Origin: Priapulus caudatus
Lineage: Eukaryota > Priapulida > Priapulimorpha > Priapulimorphida > Priapulidae
DNA length: 64,000 nucleotides
Direction: 5' to 3'
NCBI RefSeq assembly: GCF_000485595.1
Contig: NW_014577077.1
Location: 530,999 to 594,998, forward strand
This document shows, one piece after another, positions 49,024 to 62,540 of this stretch; within the stretch, counting starts at the first letter, position 1; the number at the start of each line of letters is the position of its first letter. The notes beneath the pieces are model-generated. The model was not told the DNA's origin, searched no databases, and worked only from the letters and a program-made list of their open reading frames with translations. A program made the position numbers and the translations under genes.

Positions 49024-49535
49024 TAATATCCGGAACATGATTGACACGCTGAATGCTGTGTTCCTGTTCTTTGACCTGTCTCCTCTGGTAGCTTGTTTCT
49101 TCGGCATCGGGTTTCTACTCAGCAAACGCACAACTATACAGTTAAAATTTCCGAAAATCTGACCAGCTTATATAGTCGCCGTGAGAACGTGGTAGAAACG
49201 CCGTGAGGTCGCCGTGCAGTCGCGATACACGTAGAAGACGCGTGGTAAGTACCCCATGAGCGTGGTGAGAGCGCCGCGGGAACGCCGGTGATTGCCGTTG
49301 CCAAGCCCATAGATCTCAATAGAAACGCCATAAGCGCGGAGAGGTCGTGGCGGGCGCGCCGTAAGAAACGCGGTATGATCGCACAGGTCGCGATAAGAGC
49401 GCAGTTTTTTTCAAGTTTGTAATTTGTTGGGACGTACTTTATCTAGCGTTGTGATCAGGTTTGCCGGCGACCTTGTACATTTTCTGGTCGCCGTATGGTC
49501 GCGGATGGTCGTCGTCCAGTCTGACGGGGGTATAA

Positions 49536-52500
49536 GAGGGTATAAAATGGCCGAAGCGCGCTTAAGTACATGATTAATCTAAACACTCGTGCGTTTTTAG
49601 TTTTTGCATTAACACAAACATTGCAAAATATCACAAACGACCACAATCATATTTGTAAATGTTTATGTAAACAGAAACGCACCTGTGAATTGAAGTACGA
49701 TGTTAGTGAAGAAAATTATAGATCAAAAACTTAGAATAGTCCTATCCTACCCATGTTATAAAAGGGCTGTTTATAAATTATATACCACTTCTTATCTGAT
49801 CTCAATATGGCGGCGGGGACTTTCCGATATGGCTTATAATAGGCGTTATTCTATTCAAGTTTATTTTAGCACATTTAATACCGGATAATTATAATTTTCA
49901 GTCATCGAAATTGATTGCAATATGTAGGCATTCATAGATAGCTAGCTATTTATGGAAAGCTTAACTTAAATTAGACATTAATTATGCTACAAATTAATGG
50001 ATTTACAGTTAAATATACGTCATTCCATCGCCTAAGTTACTAACTAATGTAGGCTGGTCCAATAGTACCAGTCTATAACACGTGAAACAAAACGCGAATA
50101 GTGTAAATTGTGTCGTGACTAATAATAATATATAAATATAATAATAATAATATAAGTTAAGCGGCATAATTAAGCAATGGCGCCAGCCATTAATATTAGT
50201 GAATACACATGGGCATTTTCAATCTAGTTTTTATTAGTTTCTAATTAAAGTTGACCGAAATTAGTAACATAGCCTAATCAAAAACCCGACATGACTGAAA
50301 AAATGCCTGAAATCTATGTCAGTGCTCTCCTTTAACTAAGCAGATATATATATAATGACGAGGCGGTATTTTTGCTTCCCTACTCTGGTGTGAACTATAC
50401 CTGTAACAGCAGGTGTGAACGCTGAAAGTTGAAGGTTTCCTGCTGCATTACTCCTTATTCATAGAAAGATTTATAGACTAGTGTATAACCCACAAACATA
50501 TCGTGTCTCCATGGAACCTTCATTAAATAGTTAGCAGAAATTCCTCACAAAATGAATATGATGCGATGACATAATATTATGATGCGATAATGAGAACTGT
50601 ATATGATTTCGTGAATATAGATGTTAAAAGTGTACTGAGTGTAACTCAAATTTCTACAGAGTTTAGAACATTTTCCAAACGTCTGGTTTACAGATTTTTA
50701 GAAAGGGTCTCCTTAGAGACGGGAACCATCTTAATTCTCGCTCTCACATTCTCGCCTTCTCTCTCTCACGCACACGTACACGCGCACGCACGCACGCACG
50801 CACACACGCGCGCGTGCACACACGCTATATCTCTCACGTTATTTCTCTTTGTTCTTACCTTAGTAGGATACGTGTCACAAGGGCCACAAAAACTGACCGA
50901 ACTATTCTTTCTGGATAGGTCTCCCCTGCTGGCATCTGCATAAGAAAGAAACATTCGTTCTTGACGGCAGTCTTGTAATGTAGATGTCAACGTAGCAGGT
51001 TTTGTTTGCGATACAGTCTGTCTCGAGAAGAGACTTCTCAGAGGCATTTCACACGTGGTGATGCAGAGTCACGGGTGGTTATATAGATAGATATATGCAG
51101 GCAGGAGCGTATACATGCATACACGTATGTGCTGCTCAATGTGAGCAAATTAGGCTTTAAGCAGACATTGGACAGTTTGTAATCAAATTCCCTTCAACGT
51201 AGCAACAGCTTTTGGTGACATTGTATTGGCAAGCGCAGACATGCAGTGTTAAAGATTTATGAGCTGCTCCAATATTCTGCTGGATTACACGTGGAATTGT
51301 GTTTGGTTTGCCAGAAATTGTCACATAAACGTGTTTACTAGCTGCGTTCAAAGAGCCTTATAATGCGGCGCATGCAAACCTCAAACAAATCGTTTACGGG
51401 TCACATGGCACACGCAGGCACGCGCATACACATGCGCACGCACGCACGCGCGTACGTACGTATACGGAGGCACTGTGAAGTATTACGACAAATTTCACGT
51501 AAAAATATTTACATTCCAAACTACAAAACTGAGAAATCTAAATGGTCACCCCAAATGATTGTAGAAATGGCAAACAACATTAATTCTGGCAGACCACTAG
51601 CATGAAATTGTTTGAGTGCGTTCATCCTAACGCCCGCATTTTTTTGACAACCGATGTAAGAAAGGTATCACAATAGTAAACACGTTGTCAACTTCCCTGC
51701 TCGTACACGCAGGTGTTTATAGATAAATGATTACATTCACATTTCATTCCTTCACTCAAACTGCATAACAAAGCTGCCAGAACATAATCAGATCTTATAT
51801 TTTATCAAAACGAACGATAAAACGCATTTAAAAATTCATTACTTGTGTAAAAACGAAAATGTTTTCCAAACTTTAATAATTCAGTATTTTGCACGGTCGT
51901 ACCATTCATTGTGATAAAATTGAATCCAGGAGCGAAGAAATTGACAGCAGCTCAGCTGAGATGCGTTATAAGAAGCGGATAATTAGAGATACACGCGGCA
52001 GTACTTAACCGCGCTAAACCCGTTCCAGGGCCCTGGCGTGGTAGCCTGACAACTAGATACGGTTACGCAAGTGCTTTCGTCTCTGCTGGGGATGACTAAC
52101 GATCTACTGGATCCCCGATCCTCGACGCTTCAACTGCTTTCTACGTGGTTTACATTTAAAAAGCGTCCAACCTTTTCTTACGGCCGCCACTGAAAATGAA
52201 ATGGTCTCCTATCCAAAGATGTCATTCCCGTGGGGACGCGTTACTATTGTTCACACCAATTTGAAGCCGTAAATTCTCAGTTAATGCCTATCCTAGTAGT
52301 GATAAATTCAGAACTCTAGGACATCTCTCATCAGATGATTCCCAAGATAGAAGACGGAGATTCAGTTACGAGGGAGAGATCACCAGTAATAAATCAAGAC
52401 GACCACCCGCCTGTTGAAAGAAGACAGTCTCCTGTTAAATCCGCAGTTAAACGAACAAAAAAAATACACCCAACCTTGTCGTGGAAAAGAATCAAGGCAA

Positions 52501-53059
52501 TGTAGTGTTATGGTTAGGGTTAGGGTAAATACCCAGAATATGAGACCTACCACTTCAACCTGATTCCCGTGTTCTGCAAAAATATTTAAGACAGACTGCC
52601 GCAGTAAAAGCAAAAATAATCATCTGTGGTAAACGAAACGAACGGCACATCGCACGAGATCGAATCATTGAAATTGATTGAAGCAGATTCATTCAGCGGA
52701 GCAGCACGCATGCATTATTAATATCATGAAACTATTATAATATATGCACAACGATTAAAAATAACGGTTCATGAAACGAACACTTTGTAACATTATAATC
52801 CTATGAGAGCGGCTTGCTATTGTTTGGGCAAGGTTAGGAAACCGTACGGCGTGGCTCTGCATATATAATAGGTATCGGTGCAAGAGTAGCGTGATAACTC
52901 ATAGACACTATAGTCGGTCCACACATGAAGAGAACCCCTCGGCGACACAGAGTGAAACATTTATATGTAGACTAAGACTAAAACAATCACAGTTATAAAG
53001 TAAAACACGGAAGAAATCTCACAACAATTAAGCTACATTGCTTGAATGAATTCATTGTG
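49536..53059. other. Non-coding stretch, no gene recognised
   Basis: AT-rich. It contains an ATAATA tract near 50127-50160, an (AC)n/(ACGC)n tract at 50764-50822 and two TTAGGG words near 52511. No supported frame. Confidence 0.4.
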
Positions 53060-53081
53060 ATGTCTGTCTGTCCGTCTGCCA

Positions 53082-53143
<62 letters not shown>

Positions 53144-53228
53144 CTGTCTGTATGTCCGTCCGTCCGTCCATCTGTCTGTCCGTCCGTCCGTCCATCTGCC
53201 CGGCCGCCTGCCCGTCTGCCATCCATCC
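53060..53228. repeat. (GTCT)n/(GTCC)n microsatellite
   Basis: Tetranucleotide GTCT and GTCC units. All three frames on each strand stay open as Cys/Val/Ser or Asp/Arg/Thr repeats. Confidence 0.95.
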
Positions 53229-56200
53229 AAACAGAGAATGGAAAAGGGGGAGAATGAGGGGGCGAGAAAGAAAGTTGCTAGTTTTATATGATGTATATAT
53301 ATTATATTCCATATAAAACTATTCTCATTCAATTTTACTATCGTTCCACATGCTCCGCCGATACTGCATCCTTATCATTTTTCCACCGCTTTTATTCTTA
53401 TTGCCCCATCTGGAATTCCTTTTGTCTGTTTCATAGTCCAATGCTATCTTGACTTATAATTTACAGGCGACGGCACGACACTTTCTTTTAAGAATGCGCT
53501 ACTTGGCAGTAGATGATAACGCATACACTCTGGAACGTGTGAGAACGATCCATTTATTGAGGCCTTGCATCTGTAACAATCTATACCGTCATTGGAGGCT
53601 ACCCGCAGACCGACTACGCCGGTTAGCCAATGTATAACTACCCGATAATGCCTCTACAGCGGCCGATACGCATCAATACATTGACCGCGTTTCCCCGTCA
53701 CGTCTTTCGCAAGAGGAAAAAAATTCGGGTAATTTTGATGAAAATATACATATCTATGAGAAAGCACAGGGGAATTGTGACTTTGAAAATTTTCTTCGTT
53801 TGTGCGTCTGAGCGCACTATCGTCCCGCGTCGCAGAAGAACGAGCCGCGGGGTCTATCCCGTAATTACTATCGCGCACGGGGCTGCGTTGGCCAGCCTCC
53901 GCGAATAATTAGCTAAGAACAACAGTCAAGAGAGGTTTTCCCGCGAGCCAACATTCAGAAAAATATGCAGCGAGATGCGCCAACGCAAATTGTCGTGTGC
54001 GCGTGTCCCACGGACCACTGAAAATGACTCGATCGACTAGCTCTGAGAAATCTATAAACGGTGGCCGATAAGTGCCACTAAAGCTTGTCCTAAGGCAAAA
54101 TCGAACAAAGCAGATAGCGTTCTTGATACAACTCGAACTCAACAACGGCTACATATACAACCCCCTATATTACGCATTGCAATTGCCTACAAAAATTAAA
54201 TACAATAACTTAAAAACTTTCCATTGTAGATATATTCTTATCACGGTATCTTGTTTAAACCAAAAACCAGACAAATATGGTTCTTTTAATACTGAATTAT
54301 ATTTCTATACCACTGAATACCGTCCTTGTACGTATATTGCGCATGTGAGTGTATTGCGATTGTATGTGTGTGTTTCATGCATGTATGTGCCGTCATAAAG
54401 AGGAAAATAGGATACAAATGTGGTATGGTTTCTTTGAACGTCATACGCAAAGGTGTTCGTCTGCACTGATATTCTGAAATGCATGTAACATTGCGATTGT
54501 TTAGGAAATACGACACGAAAAAGGTATAAACTGATCCTATTTCACAGATATATTATGAAAGTATGCAACCTTCGCAGTCGCAGGGAAATGTGAGTTATGA
54601 GGCAACAAATCTGGTAAAACTCAAATTACGCAAGAACAATTACGCAGCGCGTCTCTGCACATCGGGGACGACATCAAAAAGAGCAAATAAGCGCTTAATA
54701 TTAACACGTAGTCCCATATAATGAACTCACGCACGCGCGTGTGCAAATGTTAGATTCACTCCATTCGCTATGGCCGGGCGATAGACTGAAATAGCCCGAC
54801 CATAGAATAGCGAGACTAAATAGTCTGAATATAATATGCTAATATACTGAAAAAGCGAGACAACCATTAATACGCAGACCTCGACGTATGCCACGACCGT
54901 TTCTTAGAGATAAGTCTGAAAGTATTGTAACTGTGAGCGAAAACAACGCGAAAATACGCTCCATATTTCTGACAGCGTGAATGCGACTGGCGAGTGCGTG
55001 GTTTCCTACAAATACGCGTGGCGATCGTATCGGATTACCACATATCCCTCCCTATTCACTCGCGATCACTGCATGATGAAAGAAATCGCGTGTGCATGCA
55101 TTTCCCATCGCAACGACGAAGCATATGATTATAGAGCTTAATAATAATTATTAACTTGCGGTGACAGCAGAATCGATACCGTTTTGCATAAATGTTTAAA
55201 CGGTCGTGCAAATATGCAGCAATGTATAAATTAACTTACATCATTGTAGTGGAATTAAGATCAATGCAAGTATAGCATGATCTGTTTCAAATTAAGTATT
55301 AAGTAAAAAATCTATATATTTATTGCAGTCTGTCTGACTATCTGTCTAACAGTCCGCATCTGTCCGCATCTGTCTAATGTCCGCCTAAGTACTTATAAAT
55401 AAACACAAAAATCGGAATCGGCGAGCATCCACGCACGCACGCACGCACGCACTGCATTCGCGAAACCTCTTTCTCATCGCAATTGTTCGTCATCACTATA
55501 GACGCCGGCTGCCGAAGCAACCCGCGTCTTTCTAATGGCAGAAGAAAGTGTGCTAAGCGCTGCCTGTGGCACATGACAACTGGCGAGTAAGTGCCAATCA
55601 CGCCCGTGCTAACAACCCGCCAACAACACGCGGCTAAATACAGGTGGCGGCTAGCATTACCCATCGCATCGCCCCGCGTGTTTTGTCTAACACTGAAAAA
55701 AACAGCGCCGGCGGTACTCTCTCGGTAAGTAGTAACGCATGCTCTTGATGAGGCGGATCTAATTAGAGCTGAAAGCCGCTGCCTTTACGGCGCAAGCTAT
55801 CCCGAATAAGACCGTGCAGCAGGCAGCAGACCTGGCCACCTGTCGCTCGCTGACGACCTGTTGATTTGGGCTTCAGGCATCACTAACGCCAGCGCCGCAG
55901 CTCCGGCCCCACACGTGCGCGATTCTGCTGAAAACTTTCCCGGTTATGTGAAGACTGCTCGCTGACCTTGGGTTTGGCATCGAGGATGCATCTTCTCGCA
56001 ATGACCCCCATATATCCGGAATGAGAAGAGCAGAGCTCTAGAGAGTGCAAGGGCGTATGAATTTGTGCTGCAATCGCGTACGTGCACGACGCCCGTGTTA
56101 CACTAACGCCCGTTAAGAGAAAAATGGAATCTTTCCCCTGCACCCGTTGACCCTTGACCTCTAGTTTTAACCTGCCGACCAGACGTTTTCTTTTCGGATT

Positions 56201-57180
56201 GCCCCAATACATGCCGAATATGAACACCGTACGTGACGCCGTTCAGAGTGTGCCGCTCGTATTGACGGATGGAAAAAACGAACACTCTTTCTATTGTCGT
56301 AGCCGCACCTGATCATGTCAAGTAAGCAAACACAAAACTGTTTCTATAAAACCATATAACACGCATGCGGACAAGTCTATGTGAGATATAACCTGTTCTT
56401 CAATAAGGACATCAGCTGGCATGTTTGCTATCCAGAATATTTCTCGAGTGTATTCTCTTCTAAACATCTTTATCGGAGATAAGACCAACGTGAACGATTC
56501 AAAATGATTGTCTTGAAGCGTCTCGTTGCTTTGAAGCGGGACTTTTTTGCATGACCAACATGATTACAAATTCATATGTCGACTTCATACAGCCATCTCT
56601 GGCTTATCCTGTGAAGTTCTATAACAGATAATTGTTAATGTGAACTAGAAGAGGTATGAATTAATGAGCCTGTCGAATCTATGCAGCCACCTCTGGCTCA
56701 TGTTCCATTGCAGATAATTGTTAATGTGAACTGGAAGAGGTGTGGAATGACAATATAACTAAATATTTGAATGTCTGCGCTAGTTCAACTGGAACTAGGT
56801 GCCATAATATTACTTCAACATCCACGAAAATAGGAAGAATCTATAGCCAACACAAACTCACTCTCCTACTAACGTTTTAAACATATAAACCCGCATAGAG
56901 GAATCAGACATAGAATGTTCTTCACATGAAATTGGTTAGACAGCAGACAACGAAGGGAATAAAGGACCTTTAACTATGAGACGCTGCTTCGTGCCTTCAC
57001 CCAAGGGTTACGTCAAGAAACATACGAAATACAAGTAGGTTTTGGCCCTTGCTAAATGTTGCCGACGTGGGTGATTGATGTCACATGTAATCAATTGAAT
57101 GCCGTAGAGAGGGGATATACGCACTAGCACGCTCGACATTGACGACGGCACAAGCTGAGAATTTCAAATCAACTACGCCG
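53229..57180. other. Non-coding stretch, no gene recognised
   Basis: Several 60-115-residue frames without motifs. A diverged tandem duplication with CAGATAATTGTTAATGTGAA occurs at about 56625 and 56711 (period about 86). Confidence 0.35.
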
Positions 57181-57568
57181 CAGGGGTGGGCAAACTGCGG
57201 CCCGCGGGCCGCATGCGGCCCTCTACGAGGTTCTGTGCGGCCCGCGGAAGCCTGCAGCAAATAAAAAAAATAAAAAATAAAAATCAATAATAAAGCAAAA
57301 TAAAAAAAATCAATAAATTTTTGTGAAAGTAAACATGTTTGTGCTTGAACCGAGTCACACTTATTCAGTGTCATACAGATTAGTGTTCAATTGTCTCTGG
57401 GTTCGCTCTGCAACGCCATTTCAGCTAATTATGGTCCAGAGATAACGCCCTTGAGGCGAAACGCACGTATTATCTTAGAGCGCACCGCCCGATTTTAAAA
57501 GGAGCGGCCCTTTGACTTTTCATGGCTCACTGATGCGGCACTCGCGCTGAAAGGTTTGCCCACCACTG
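57181..57568. mobile_element. Non-autonomous hAT element (CAGGGGTGGGCAAAC type)
   Basis: The left end CAGGGGTGGGCAAACTGCGG with GGCCCGCGGGCCGCATGCGG, and the right end GTTTGCCCACCACTG, are a widely distributed hAT terminus. The element is 388 bp with no transposase and has an A-rich stretch after the GC-rich end. Flanks AACTAC(GC/AG) give an approximate 8-bp duplication. Confidence 0.85.
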
Positions 57569-57931
57569 AACTACAGCATGCAACAACGCCTTGCGAATCG
57601 CGTCTATCGTCAATTTCTTAGAGAGTACCACGAATTCTACGTAAATTAGTTGGGGACCAAAAAATAATTAAATGAGTCATAGAGCGAATTACCAGTGCAT
57701 ACGGGATTGGCTGCAGTGTAAAGCAATGGGTGCAGCGGGGGGGGGGGGGATAGAATTGAAATTTTCTGGCTAACTGAGTGTAATTCATTTTAGACATATA
57801 GATTTCGGTAGCAAATGTTATTACGAAGGTTATTCTTGTAAACATACGTAAAAGCACAATATCCTCTTTCGCACTTACAAATTGGCAGGTCGCAAATTAA
57901 ACAGGTTTGTTAATGCCCCGGCACAGTACAG
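57569..57931. other. Non-coding stretch, no gene recognised
   Basis: Contains a G run near 57738-57749; no supported frame. Confidence 0.4.
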
Positions 57932-58227
57932 AACTAGACAGAGTGCACTCACGGAAAGTGCATACCTCCGCCAGCGACATACGCCATACGCCATACGACT
58001 CACGAACACACGAATAAGCCAAGATATACGGCAGCGTACTGACATGTACACGCTGGCTTGCTGGCTTGCTGCTCGCTCACTCGTAGCAGCCGCTCGTTGC
58101 TGCTGCTCGCTCACATGTAGACGCTGGCTGGCTCGCTGGCTGACGCGCTAATATCGATCGCGCGAACACACTAATACACTAACACACTAACACACGAACA
58201 CACGAGAGCGAAAACATAACCTCCTCC
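57932..58227 (+). repeat. Dispersed repeat, copy B
   Basis: Same block order as 21866-22130: AACTAGACAGAG, GTGCATACCTCC, GCCGCTCGTTGCTGCTGCTC, GCGCTAATATCGATCGCGCG and ACATAACCTCCTCC. It differs in internal tandem units. A GGCGGAGATAACC motif follows at 58239. Confidence 0.8.
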
Positions 58228-58877
58228 AACTCCGTTGGGCGGAGATAACCATGCACACACACGCACGCACGACGCAAGAACGCGCACAAAGATATTTATT
58301 CAATTCATTTATTTATTTATTATTATACGTGCTTGTTTTACTAGGGCATACAGATAATTATAGGAAACGTGATTTGGCAATTTCAATGAGCGAGGGAGGA
58401 GGTTTTTAAATAATATGTTAAATATGAACAAAACAGCAAAAGAAAAATAAATGAAAAAAGCCTATATGCATGGCCTATTAAATTTTTCTCGAGTGTTTTT
58501 AGCGAAAAATCTTCAGATGACAAATGAGCATTGTGGAACAGCTAGAGTTATATTTCACTGCCAATAAAGAACTGTGTCCATCGTACACACGTGTTGTGTG
58601 CTAATTTTTTGTGCACACATCGCCAAAGTGTGTGTCAATTTCGCGAAATACAACTGTCTGGGTTGCTTGCATGTTGTACACAACACTTCAGCTCCTAACC
58701 ACCCGGAAAGCAATTTTGTCATCATCTCCCTCGGTGCTATACATTTCCTCCTATAAATACTAATGATTATGCGCAAAAACAGCTGTGCTGTTCCTGATAG
58801 AATTATATGAACAAAACACATCCATGTAAAACGTGCAGACTAGCACAAACGAAACAAAAGATGGCGCGAAGGAAGGA
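58228..58877. other. Non-coding stretch, no gene recognised
   Basis: Starts with a short (ACGC)n tract at 58252-58275. The frame at 58555-58821 has no motif. Confidence 0.4.
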
Positions 58878-58886
58878 CGGCGGCTA

Positions 58887-59395
58887 GCGTTTTTTTCCCT
58901 AGGTCGATCAAGAACATAGGGCTCTAGTGAGCGCTGCTATTGGTTGAGCTTGTTTCGCCGCTCAATAACGTCACAGGGTCGTAATATTCATAGCACATCC
59001 AAAACTCATAATTCTAATATTCTTCAGTAGCCGAGCGAGTACAGCACGCAATTGAAGGCTGAAATGTCGGTGGATCGAATCCCATCCGTTTTTTAATTAT
59101 TTTCCTGTTTTCTGTATTTTTCTATCTTTATCCGTTTAACAATTTTTTTTCCAATTAACGCAAATATTTACATGATTTATTTACAACAATTTAATAAATA
59201 CAATAAATTTTTACAACAATTAAAAATTTAATTTTTTATATTTTTTTAAATAGGGTTTGGGTTAGGGATAGGGTTAGGTTCACATGCAGTGAACGCACCA
59301 TAAAACAGGAGTTTGGGGCACGTGATTTGTATCAACCAATGGCAGCGCTCAATAGAGCCCTATGTTCTTGATTGACCTAGGAAAAAAAATCACGC
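58887..59395. mobile_element. MULE-like MITE with tRNA-like core, copy 2
   Basis: Same family as 34802-35329. The ends GCGTTTTTTTCCCTAGG at left and CCTAGG(A)nTCACGC at right mirror each other over ~60 bp. The flanking 9-mers CGGCGGCTA (58878-58886) and CGGTGGCTA (59396-59404) differ at one base. It is 509 bp, non-coding, and has TTAGGG-like words near 59250-59278 that the first copy lacks. Confidence 0.85.
59021..59094 (+). promoter_or_regulatory. tRNA-like Pol III promoter (A and B boxes), copy 2
   Basis: TAGCCGAGCGAG at 59028 and GGATCGAATCC at 59072 are again exactly 44 bases apart. A T6 run at 59089-59094 could end a ~75-base transcript. The boxes differ from consensus at one position each. 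Stem pairing of a full tRNA is poor. Confidence 0.6.
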
Positions 59396-59404
59396 CGGTG
59401 GCTA

Positions 59405-60380
59405 AGAAATTACAAGTAACACATTATTGCTAAACACGTAGTGTACAGAGTTTCTTTAGTGAGGGTAAGAGGGCAACTGCCCGTCTCTATTTCTGCGCAT
59501 AATGAAAAAATGAGGTCAAGTGTCAATACTCCATTATTTTAGCTGAATATCAGGCGAATTTCAACGTACATGTTTGACACACATATTTACACACGTCTTC
59601 GTCTACGCTTTAAAATCCGCGCGGAAATTAATTTTTTCATATGCAGCATCTTTCGTGCAACGTATGTGTGTGTGTGTGTGTGTGAGTGCGTGCGTGCGTG
59701 CGTGCGTGCGTGCGTGTGTGTGCATATATATACATCGATATACCTACATCTATATCCAGCTTCTTGATCGTAATCAGATTTTCCAGTTTGACATTTACCT
59801 CAGTCCTGGTTGCTATAAATCTTCCAAACTTTAAATTTGGCTACTGTATCTGTTGAAAAAATGCGCCTCACCACGTTTACACGGATTTTCGCTGTAACGC
59901 AATGTACGCAATGCGTAAGACATTGCTACTGCTATGCAGGACGCCTGCATTGTTGTGCCAGTAATCAGGTATTTTTGTTACTCGAAATTGAAGAGCCACA
60001 TGCTATTTAGAGAAATTAGGCCGACCAAAAATCGATTCTCGTAAAAAAGTCGTACTATGCCGTTTGTGCAGGCGACAGTTACACCCCTACGGACCCACTC
60101 TACCCATTGTGGGTCAAAACGGAATCATAAAAAACATTTTATATTATGCAACTTTGAAAGGAATTCCCAGTTACCGATTGCAACATTTTCCCCTGTTCCT
60201 CTCTATTTGCGTATTCCTCGCTCTCTCCAAATGCGTATCACTGTTTAGCTACCACTCCATCACCCTTTCAGTCTCTACATCCGTCTCTTTACTTGGATTC
60301 CTTCTTTCCTGCCGCTCAACCTTTTGTATAGCGCTGTCTAGCATTCTCCAAAAGTGCGTGTGGCGTTAAGAGTCCCTGTT
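59405..60380. other. Non-coding stretch with (GT)n/(GCGT)n tract
   Basis: The microsatellite is at 59663-59722. The frames at 60057-60369 overlap each other and show no motif. Confidence 0.4.
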
Positions 60381-60520
60381 GGCACTGTAGTCTATTACTA
60401 GGCACTGTAGTCTATTACTAGATACTGTAGTCTATTACTAGGCACTGTAGTCTATTACTAGGCACTGTAGTCTATTACTAGGCACTGTAGTCTATTACTA
60501 GGCACTGTAGTCTACTAGTA
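60381..60520. repeat. 20-bp tandem repeat, seven units
   Basis: Unit GGCACTGTAGTCTATTACTA is repeated exactly every 20 bases. The third unit starts GATACTG and the last ends CTACTAGTA. Confidence 0.98.
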
Positions 60521-62540
60521 GGCACACTACAGCGTGGCTCGAGTATTGGCAAAACAATTTTTTGTCCAGGGTTCCAGGCAGCCAACTAGCAGGTGCCCTG
60601 GAAACATGAAACGCATCAGTAATGCGTTAAAATGCGTTAAAAATATTTATTCTAGCATCGTTATCTAGATTAATGAATGGCTTGGATACACGGCAACTGG
60701 CCATTTTTGCACGTATCCCCCTTGAAGTCATTCATCAGGCTTTTCTTTTCAGACCCGCGAGTATTTGAAGTCGGTAAATCATCTTTGGTCACTTGAGATT
60801 AAAGCAATGTTATAACAACACCCAGTTTATGACACACGAGCATTCAGCAACTGAAACCGCTTCCGTTTTACGTTTTAGATAAAAATGTGTACCTTTCATG
60901 CTGCAAGAAATTCTTGCATTTCGTGCTTCTTTTTTTACAATTTCACAGTAATGGCAAATAAATAAATCTTAGATTTTTTAAACATTTCTGGTGCGTGTGA
61001 TATGGTTGACAGCATTGTTCGTTTCGCCTCTTGCGGTGGTTGCCTGGTATGCTGAATTCACACAGTAAAAGATAACTTCGCGTTTACATTCAGTTATTTG
61101 TTTTGTTTGTAAACACGACAATTTTCCCGCTGAATATGAGTCATGACTCAGTTGAATGAGAAAAACTACATTACCGTGGAAGTACAACTCATTGCAAGGC
61201 GAGACAAGGCGAAGTAAGATTAGTAATATGATTTATACTATCACTAACTGAGGCCTCTATGGCTAAGCTAGACAAGAACACTGATCCTCCAGTGTCCTTC
61301 TGCCCAATGATAGCACTTCCAGGTGCAGGCACTCACATAAGGACAGTGCATGAACCTATTAGGCCATTCAGGCAGCTGCTTGCGAAACAAGAGGAACCAT
61401 GAAGGTTTCGTCAAACCTCCCAATGCAAGCTATATCGTACAGAGATTAAACAGCACAAGCAATGCTTAGTAAGTTACTATCGTAAATGAAATAATCGAAT
61501 AATGCCTTTGCCTATAGAACATTCGCACTTTTACCTATATCCGTCAAGCAGGTAGTCAGCGGCAATCAATTGAACACATACGTAACATAATTTCTACAGG
61601 CGTATCTTTGTTTCACCATGCATGTTTTGGGTACGACGAAACTACAGGAAATAACTATGGAGAAACGTGACGGCAAAAACGATGGTAATTCCGCTACAAA
61701 TACCCAACACCCACAATATCCATAATGTATTTGTGGCTCAAGGACATATCATCGCTACATCAAACAGATGGGCGTGTGTCTGAAATCATAATATTCCAGA
61801 TATACATATAACATGCCTACAGCTATAGCAAATGATCAAAATAATAAAAAAATACACAACGGCGCAAACGAGCTAGATTTCATCCAGTGAATAGAAACTG
61901 CTTCGTCGCTATGGCAACATGTAATTTGCGCATAATGACGCTGGGATTCAGTTGACAATGAGAATAGTACTTGCAGAAGCTGAGACACCAACATAAGCTT
62001 ATACCGAAGAGGTAGGGAATGTCCAACAACCGCGTACGTAGTACGTGTTTCCTATATAATATATAATAACAACATGCGCTGGACCCATAAAATAAGACAC
62101 GTCCTTCTAACTCTCTAACGAGAAAGAATGAAGTCAGATAAAGGAACAGAGACCAAGTGGTTGAAATATATAATTATACATTTCACCATTACACTAAATA
62201 ATTAGAATATTGCATCGCATATTAAAGCACATTCTATAATGAATGTAAGTTGAATACGAATTAAAGCCACTACTGCCATCAACGATAGTAGATGTAACGT
62301 AACGTATACGTGGAGACCAGTGACTGGTCACCAGTGAATCCGGTTCTTACCAGGCGGACAGCAGTGGGCAATGTTTAGTGAAGTAGCCGAGTTGTGCTGA
62401 CAGACAGGCGGAGCTCTAGCGATGTTCAGTTTACAGTTTGAGTTGAAGATTTTAGACCGGAGATAGATGCCTGCGTGGCTGTGGAACTGTGTGAGAAAGG
62501 CAGCGGCCGACATGGCGAGAGAGCTGTGAGATAGACAGAT
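60521..62540. other. Non-coding stretch, no gene recognised
   Basis: A 47-codon frame at 61259-61402 is coding-like in composition but unrecognised and not called. Otherwise AT-rich. Confidence 0.35.

Larger units (their letters stand above)
46022..49532. mobile_element. 3.5-kb TIR element, TSD TAA, with GTCGCC-word arrays
   Basis: The left end is TACCCCCGTCAGACCGG and the complement of the right end is TACCCCCGTCAGACTGG. TAA flanks both (46019-46021, 49533-49535). The subterminal regions are packed with GTCGCC, CGCCGTGAG and related words. An inverted copy of the left 170-190 bases also lies at 48853-49023, ending GACGGGGGT before TAAT. A shorter element 46023-49023 with a TAAT duplication is therefore an alternative reading. 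Inside are telomeric repeats, an N gap, an acidic frame and a scrambled hAT transposase. Confidence 0.75.

Noticed and set aside
61259-61402. 47-codon plus frame (MAKLDKNTDPPVSFCPMIAL onwards)
   Set aside because: Coding-like composition, but short, unrecognised and without splice or context support.
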